Source: Ciona intestinalis
Lineage: Eukaryota > Chordata > Ascidiacea > Phlebobranchia > Cionidae
Reading direction: 5' to 3'
Assembly (NCBI RefSeq): GCF_000224145.3
Contig: NC_020175.2
Span: 1,103,948 to 1,167,947 of the forward strand
Length of the DNA stretch: 64,000 bases
Shown piece after piece: positions 62,101-64,000 of the stretch. The notes beneath the pieces were generated by a model, which saw only the letters and a program-made list of their open reading frames with translations, made no database searches and was not told the origin of the DNA. Both the position numbers and the translations under genes were made by a program. Position 1 is the stretch's first letter. Each line of letters starts with the position of its first letter.

Positions 62101-64000
62101 TTGATAATGAATATTGAGGTTTTCATTGAATTGCAACTACATCATGTAATATATTCGTTCCAGACATAAATGAATGTGAGAACAAAGATAGCAATGAGTG
62201 TCCAGACACGGCCACTTGCAGTAACACAGATGGAAGCTACACATGTGCTTGTATAAAAGGGTATACTGGCAATGGATTAGAATGTCAAGGTATACTTATA
62301 CTAATAACATAATGCACTCCTCTCTAAATGCACTTCTCTCGACTTATTTTACAAGTTCCTAATTTTTTATAAGAACTAAATTTTTTTAACATGCTATTTT
62401 TATTCCTTATATTTGATTTTTTAACTATATATTGTTTTTGAAATATACCTAAAAGAAGTTTTGTTCCTATTAGATATTGATGAGTGTAACACTGGAACAG
62501 ACAACTGTACAGAGAATTCACATTGCATGAACACTGCTGGAAGTTTTGTCTGCTCATGTATAACAGGATACACTGGAGATGCAACAGTAGCTTGTACAGG
62601 TATGCTAAGTTAGTACATGTCTAATCTTTAATCATTGATGATAAAAGATTTAGTTTCAAGTAAAGTATTTGGCTCTTGTCTGATTTTGACCGCATTGAAA
62701 CTTGGTTTGTGCTTCGGTTGCAGCCTAATGCTTATCAACTTATAACAAAACCGAAGTATTTAACAACTATCTAACTGTAAACTGGTATATTAACTTAATA
62801 AGGAAAGGTGGCGGAATTTAAACAATGTGAAACGAATATACACAAATTTTAAACAGTTTTTTTTTAGTTAAAATGGCGCTGAATTTACGTAAATATTTCA
62901 AACGTAAATATTTGTTTTTCAGTTTCTTTTGTAAAATATTTATTAAGTTAGCTAGAATCTTTATTCTGACTATCATAAAAATATTTTTCAGATATTGATG
63001 AATGCTTCAATGAGAAGTCTGTATGTGCAAGGAATGCTGTGTGTAACAATACAGTTGGGAATTATTCCTGTGTATGTAACACAGGGTATACTGGGGATGG
63101 CAGCACTATATGCCAAGGTAAAATATTGATATATATTTGTTCTAAACAATTTATACAACAGAATTGGGACAATTGCATTTTGTCACAAGTGGGTAACATT
63201 TAGTTCTGCTTGTGTCAAATTCCTGAATTTTCTAAGACTGGTCCGAAAAATTCTTTTAACTGTTTAACTTATCTTATCTTTTTCAGATATCAATGAATGT
63301 AGCACATTTAAATGTCGTGAAAACTCTGAATGTGTGAACAACGTTGGCAGTTTTGACTGTGAATGTGTAGATGGTTATGAATCAGATGGTAGCCTATGCA
63401 CAGGTAAGGAAATAAAACACAAAAAAATATCAAAGTTTTAAAACTTCAAAAATTAATATTAAAATTTTTTAGACATTGATGAATGTGTGAAACAAACTGA
63501 TGATTGTGATGTCAGCGCTGATGAACAATGCTTTAATATTGATGGGGGTTGGGAGTGCGGATGCAGAACTGGTTTCAACCAGAACTCTGAGGATATCTGT
63601 GAAGGTAAATGCACAAGCTTTTTTTTAACGCTTAGCCATAAAACTCTTTGGTTTTTCTTAATTTTTTGTGCTGGAATAGAGGAGCATTTTCATTAGTATG
63701 TTCACATTAATCTGTCTGTTTACTGTTTATAGCGGCTGCAATTTTTTAATTTGTGGGCTGTATATATACTTTATATAAAAGCTTGTTTCAACAACTCATT
63801 TTTATCTAACTTTCCCCAATTGGACAGATTAACAATGTTATTTTGTTTTTAACGGTTTTTCATTATTTCTTAGATGTGGACGAATGCAATGAAGCAAACA
63901 ACTGTCATGATAATTCCACATGTAACAATCTACCCGGCAGCTACGTGTGTAGGTGTGAAGATGGTTTCCGTGGTGATGGTATACAATGCGAAGGTTTGTG
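17120..64000 (+). CDS. giant secreted CTLD-EGF-VWD-VWA-WxxW-EGF mosaic protein, 3' end outside window
   Basis: I placed 116 coding exons (15.7 kb, about 5,240 residues) from an ATG at 17120. All junctions have GT donors and AG acceptors and are in phase, except for a break inside one VWA exon. Domain order: signal peptide, C-type lectin, EGF x2, VWD1, VWD2, Thr/Pro linker, VWA1, VWD3, VWD4, linkers, VWA2, VWD-tail remnant, VWA3, linker, EGF x5, WxxW x2, EGF x25, Thr/Pro linker, EGF x32, continuing past 64000. No transmembrane segment is seen, so it is expected to be secreted. VWD-C8-TIL modules with WxxW are typical of mucins and Fc-binding or tectorin-like proteins, and VWA plus EGF arrays of matrix proteins. 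I know no named protein with this order. Tunic, endostyle mucus and egg vitelline coat are plausible sites but are inference. Domain parts are listed separately. Confidence 0.88.
17274..17470. mobile_element. MITE copy in giant-gene intron 1 (with internal duplication)
   Basis: The ends are TATAGTAGGGGGGAATGGGG and GGTGTCCCATCTTTCCCCAC. Inside, the block TTGTTAATTGTTTAAAACAC occurs twice in tandem with a short spacer, unlike the other copies. Confidence 0.7.
17757..17954. mobile_element. most intact MITE copy, giant-gene intron 1
   Basis: The terminal inverted repeats are nearly perfect: TAGTAGGGTGGGGAAAGATG on the left, and CATCTCCCCCCACCCTACTA on the right. The copy is about 200 bp long and has the internal CCGTTGTTAGTTCTTTAAAA block. 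Its right end is only 40 bases before exon 2. Confidence 0.75.
17995..19028 (+). CDS. giant gene exons 2-4: C-type lectin-like domain
   Basis: Exons 17995-18122, 18579-18669 and 18855-19028. The sequence starts [20 protein letters not shown] and ends AFFCQYG, with six cysteines in the long-form CTLD pattern, the [10 protein letters not shown] region and CVAML. The usual calcium residues are absent: QPR stands where EPN/QPD would be, and WRT replaces the WND motif. Calcium-dependent sugar binding is therefore unlikely, and protein or other ligand binding is more probable. Confidence 0.88.
19424..20083 (+). CDS. giant gene exons 5-6: two EGF domains
   Basis: Exons 19424-19537 and 19973-20083, both phase 1-1. 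The first reads [13 protein letters not shown]...[12 protein letters not shown] and the second [14 protein letters not shown]...[12 protein letters not shown]. Neither has the DxDEC calcium motif, which separates them from the long array downstream. Exon 6 ends at a GTACGT donor overlapping a TAGTACGTAG sequence, chosen because it keeps phase 1. Confidence 0.85.
19554..19710. mobile_element. MITE copy lacking right end, giant-gene intron 5
   Basis: The left end is strong (TAGTAGGGTGGGGGAAGATG) and the internal CGTTGTTAATTGTTTAAAAC block is present, but no right inverted repeat follows. The right limit is approximate. Confidence 0.6.
20280..20400 (-). mobile_element. truncated SINE fragment, giant-gene intron 6
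   Basis: On the minus strand it shares GGCAAGATATTTAACGGCAA and CAACCCAGTGGTCATTAATG with the SINE body at 15290 and 34696. The tRNA-like head is missing. Ends are approximate. Confidence 0.5.
20523..23246 (+). CDS. giant gene exons 7-15: VWD module 1 (VWD-C8-TIL)
   Basis: Exons 20523-20665, 20804-20908, 21244-21415, 21591-21690, 21999-22137, 22233-22362, 22544-22657, 22757-22848 and 23105-23246 (lengths 143, 105, 172, 100, 139, 130, 114, 92, 142). VWD starts [19 protein letters not shown] and has [13 protein letters not shown] as the calcium-type loop. C8 starts at [14 protein letters not shown] and its tail follow ([38 protein letters not shown]). The GDPH tetrapeptide is the autoproteolysis motif known from MUC2/MUC5AC. 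No CGLC motif is present. Confidence 0.9.
22391..22423. repeat. short inverted repeat in intron 12
   Basis: AACCCAAAAGAGTGT is followed directly by ACACTCTTTAGGTT, forming a hairpin with arms of about 15 bases and one or two mismatches. No function is assigned. Confidence 0.5.
23484..26285 (+). CDS. giant gene exons 16-22: VWD module 2
   Basis: Exons 23484-23755, 24101-24256, 24415-24581, 24830-24974, 25418-25581, 25877-25998 and 26139-26285 (272, 156, 167, 145, 164, 122, 147). The VWD start is degenerate ([16 protein letters not shown] in place of GDPHYxTFDG). The later loop reads [14 protein letters not shown]8 ([16 protein letters not shown]...) and TIL ([32 protein letters not shown]) are clear. 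This even-numbered module uses a different intron pattern from module 1. Confidence 0.88.
26490..26531 (+). CDS. giant gene exon 23: Thr/Pro linker
   Basis: A 42-nt phase 1-1 exon encodes [14 protein letters not shown], a short mucin-like spacer likely to be O-glycosylated, between VWD2 and VWA1. Confidence 0.85.
26631..27168 (+). CDS. giant gene exon 24: VWA domain 1, frame broken
   Basis: The exon has a consensus acceptor and a GTGAGT donor and must be phase 1-1, yet it is 538 nt, not a multiple of three. The first part ([19 protein letters not shown]...DTMQVG) runs into TGA at 26783. From 26784 the next frame gives [11 protein letters not shown]...[13 protein letters not shown]...VLITDGKS to the donor. 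Both halves are good VWA. Compared with VWA2 and VWA3, about ten to thirteen residues are also missing after EIVWK. This fits a loss of about 32 bases in two places, or assembly error. MIDAS residues are complete (DTSSS, T in KSTGL, D in ITDG). Confidence 0.82.
27384..30607 (+). CDS. giant gene exons 25-33: VWD module 3, duplicate of module 1
   Basis: Exons 27384-27526, 27786-27890, 28178-28349, 28610-28709, 29026-29164, 29474-29600, 29775-29888, 30190-30281 and 30466-30607 (143, 105, 172, 100, 139, 127, 114, 92, 142). Eight of nine lengths equal those of module 1, and all phases match. VWD begins [19 protein letters not shown], so GDPH is lost. [13 protein letters not shown] is the calcium-type loop. 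C8 begins at [11 protein letters not shown], and TIL follows with [18 protein letters not shown] and [11 protein letters not shown]. Confidence 0.9.
30878..33670 (+). CDS. giant gene exons 34-40: VWD module 4, duplicate of module 2
   Basis: Exons 30878-31131, 31446-31598, 31906-32072, 32363-32507, 32704-32864, 33119-33243 and 33524-33670 (254, 153, 167, 145, 161, 125, 147), matching module 2 in number, phase and nearly in length. VWD begins [19 protein letters not shown]. The loop [15 protein letters not shown] is better conserved than in module 2. C8 ([18 protein letters not shown]) and TIL ([32 protein letters not shown]) follow. Confidence 0.9.
33825..34048 (+). CDS. giant gene exons 41-42: short linkers
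   Basis: Two tiny phase 1-1 exons, 33825-33854 (30 nt, [14 protein letters not shown]) and 34028-34048 (21 nt, GSNNSSK-like), separate VWD4 from VWA2. They take the place of the single 42-nt linker exon before VWA1. The 21-nt exon is at the low end of recognisable exon size and could be skipped. Confidence 0.7.
34414..36171 (+). CDS. giant gene exons 43-46: VWA domain 2
   Basis: Exons 34414-34556, 35210-35361, 35558-35702 and 35970-36171. Unlike VWA1 and VWA3, this domain is split by three introns. It reads [14 protein letters not shown]...IGVRSVQ / [17 protein letters not shown].../ [11 protein letters not shown].../ [14 protein letters not shown]. The MIDAS is altered: ESSAS for DxSxS, no Thr in the second loop (VVNMGLAL). 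Exon 46 continues past the VWA into [18 protein letters not shown], the start of a VWD-tail remnant. Confidence 0.87.
34696..34915 (+). mobile_element. tRNA-derived SINE, giant-gene intron 43
   Basis: The head CCTTAGTACAATTGGTTAGC and GGGTTATGGGTTTATGG resemble a worn tRNA promoter (A and B boxes). The body TATGTGTCCTTGGACAAGGC, GGCAATTGCTTCCACCCAGT and AGTCACTAATGG matches the element at 15290 (opposite strand) and 20280. Ends are approximate. Confidence 0.65.
36514..36663 (+). CDS. giant gene exon 47: orphan VWD-tail (TIL/VWC-like) remnant
   Basis: A 150-nt phase 1-1 exon encodes [20 protein letters not shown]...[15 protein letters not shown]. Its cysteine spacing and length correspond to the last exons of modules 2 and 4 (both 147 nt; for example [14 protein letters not shown] and [13 protein letters not shown]). 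The end of exon 46 corresponds to the end of their penultimate exons. No VWD or C8 part stands before it. Confidence 0.75.
36896..37465 (+). CDS. giant gene exon 48: VWA domain 3
   Basis: A single 570-nt phase 1-1 exon encodes [18 protein letters not shown]...[16 protein letters not shown]...[13 protein letters not shown]...[10 protein letters not shown]. It is a full-length VWA domain, but its MIDAS is altered (DSSTY for DxSxS, I for Thr in YRRIGQAL, T for Asp in IATGHS), so metal-dependent ligand binding is doubtful. It provides the length standard that shows VWA1 is short. Confidence 0.9.
37634..37663 (+). CDS. giant gene exon 49: Thr/Pro linker
   Basis: A 30-nt phase 1-1 exon encodes [10 protein letters not shown] between VWA3 and the EGF array. 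Confidence 0.8.
37846..39871 (+). CDS. giant gene exons 50-54: EGF domains 1-5 of the array
   Basis: Exons 37846-37983, 38332-38448, 38837-38956, 39263-39385 and 39749-39871, one EGF per phase 1-1 exon. The first starts [16 protein letters not shown] and lacks the leading Asp. The others begin DVNEC, DINEC, DIDEC and DINEC and carry the N...Y/F consensus of calcium-binding EGF. Confidence 0.9.
40225..40861 (+). CDS. giant gene exons 55-56: WxxW domain 1
   Basis: Exons 40225-40344 and 40691-40861. The sequence [20 protein letters not shown] followed by DDESLESL, then [11 protein letters not shown], and [10 protein letters not shown] at the end, fits the WxxW repeating-region domain of gel-forming mucins and cartilage intermediate-layer protein, as known for that family. 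It interrupts the EGF array. Confidence 0.85.
41247..41793 (+). CDS. giant gene exons 57-58: WxxW domain 2
   Basis: Exons 41247-41363 and 41590-41793 have the same intron position and phase as domain 1. [20 protein letters not shown] is followed by [17 protein letters not shown] and [14 protein letters not shown]. The Asp/Gly-rich loop after WxxW is less conserved than in domain 1. The exon 58 donor is weak (GTTCGT) and was chosen because it keeps phase 1. Confidence 0.83.
42037..46627 (+). CDS. giant gene exons 59-70: EGF domains 6-17
   Basis: One EGF per phase 1-1 exon: 42037-42156, 42451-42576, 42914-43063, 43332-43454, 43700-43816, 44117-44242, 44562-44687, 44972-45097, 45307-45426, 45781-45903, 46111-46227, 46502-46627. 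All but 42914-43063 begin with the calcium motif D[IVF][ND]EC. That exon is longer because it opens with a Thr/Pro stretch ([13 protein letters not shown]) and lacks the calcium motif. Confidence 0.9.
46947..46963. repeat. simple repeat (GAATA)n in intron 70
   Basis: Three units of GAATA-type repeat lie in a 559-base intron. The same repeat occurs at 16937. Confidence 0.7.
47187..51890 (+). CDS. giant gene exons 71-83: EGF domains 18-30
   Basis: Exons 47187-47312, 47467-47595, 47775-47900, 48066-48191, 48426-48554, 48905-49030, 49263-49385, 49548-49673, 50133-50258, 50607-50735, 51006-51128, 51384-51509, 51762-51890. Each is phase 1-1 and encodes six cysteines with D[IV][ND]EC. The exon at 48066 has EINEC. 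Exon 76 (48905-49030) uses a GTTTGA donor, weaker than the rest. Confidence 0.9.
52076..52114 (+). CDS. giant gene exon 84: Thr/Pro linker inside the EGF array
   Basis: A 39-nt phase 1-1 exon encodes [13 protein letters not shown]. It breaks the array into 30 and at least 32 EGF domains, possibly as a flexible O-glycosylated hinge. Confidence 0.8.
52180..57725 (+). CDS. giant gene exons 85-98: EGF domains 31-44
   Basis: Exons 52180-52305, 52667-52792, 53129-53251, 53520-53642, 53766-53891, 54228-54356, 54655-54780, 54985-55110, 55345-55473, 55914-56036, 56330-56446, 56732-56857, 57109-57231, 57597-57725. All are phase 1-1 calcium-binding EGF. Variants of the opening motif are DLNEC (54228), DFDEC (54985) and DKNEC (55914). 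The intron between 52114 and 52180 is only 65 bases. Confidence 0.9.
56219..56293. repeat. tandem repeat of about 27 bp, intron 94
   Basis: The unit ACACTTAACTAACTTTTAGC, with a short variable end, occurs nearly three times in a row just upstream of exon 95. Units differ by a few bases. Confidence 0.65.
57938..63993 (+). CDS. giant gene exons 99-116: EGF domains 45-62, gene continues
   Basis: Exons 57938-58060, 58264-58389, 58696-58821, 58983-59108, 59241-59372, 59584-59709, 59958-60083, 60340-60459, 60669-60791, 61060-61182, 61405-61527, 61868-61993, 62164-62289, 62474-62599, 62992-63117, 63287-63403, 63473-63604, 63874-63993. Most begin D[IVLF][ND]EC. DIQEC (58264) and DYNEC (58696) are variants. 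The exon at 61868 begins REDSC and lacks the calcium motif. The last exon ends at a GTTTGTG donor 7 bases before the window ends, so more exons follow. Confidence 0.9.

Overview
The window reads as a chordate genome of tunicate type, most likely Ciona. The reasons are AT-rich intergenic DNA, short exons with compact introns, the protein families present (ARF-like GTPase, GDP-L-fucose synthase, PUS3, mosaic VWD/VWA/EGF protein), and many miniature inverted-repeat and tRNA-derived elements. The species is inferred, since no search could be run.

Layout. Bases 1-2142 are non-coding and rich in fragments of a miniature inverted-repeat element. On the minus strand, 2143-3107 holds the last two coding exons of an ARL14-like small GTPase whose first exon I could not find. 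On the plus strand, 6033-10216 encodes a complete five-exon GDP-L-fucose synthase (321 residues), and 11164-16051 a complete eight-exon tRNA pseudouridine synthase of the PUS3 type (482 residues). Eight near-identical C/D-box snoRNA copies lie in this pair of genes: one in each of the four GFUS introns, one between the genes, and three in PUS3 introns. Their guide is identical in all eight and matches a conserved stretch near the 5' end of large-subunit rRNA.

From 17120 to the end of the window, about 47 kb is one giant gene whose 3' end is outside. I could place 116 exons encoding roughly 5,200 residues: signal peptide, C-type lectin domain, two EGF domains, four VWD-C8-TIL modules, three VWA domains, two mucin-type WxxW domains, and an array of 62 EGF domains, nearly all calcium-binding, each on its own phase 1-1 exon. 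Exon lengths show that the VWD-VWD-linker-VWA block was duplicated as a unit, with introns. A third block survives only as a VWD tail before the third VWA. The first VWA exon carries a reading-frame break and looks about 32 bases short. The product should be a secreted extracellular-matrix, mucus or egg-coat type protein. Its exact role is not known from sequence alone.

The two most distinctive items are the snoRNA family that has spread between two neighbouring host genes, and the giant mosaic gene with its block duplication and disrupted VWA.
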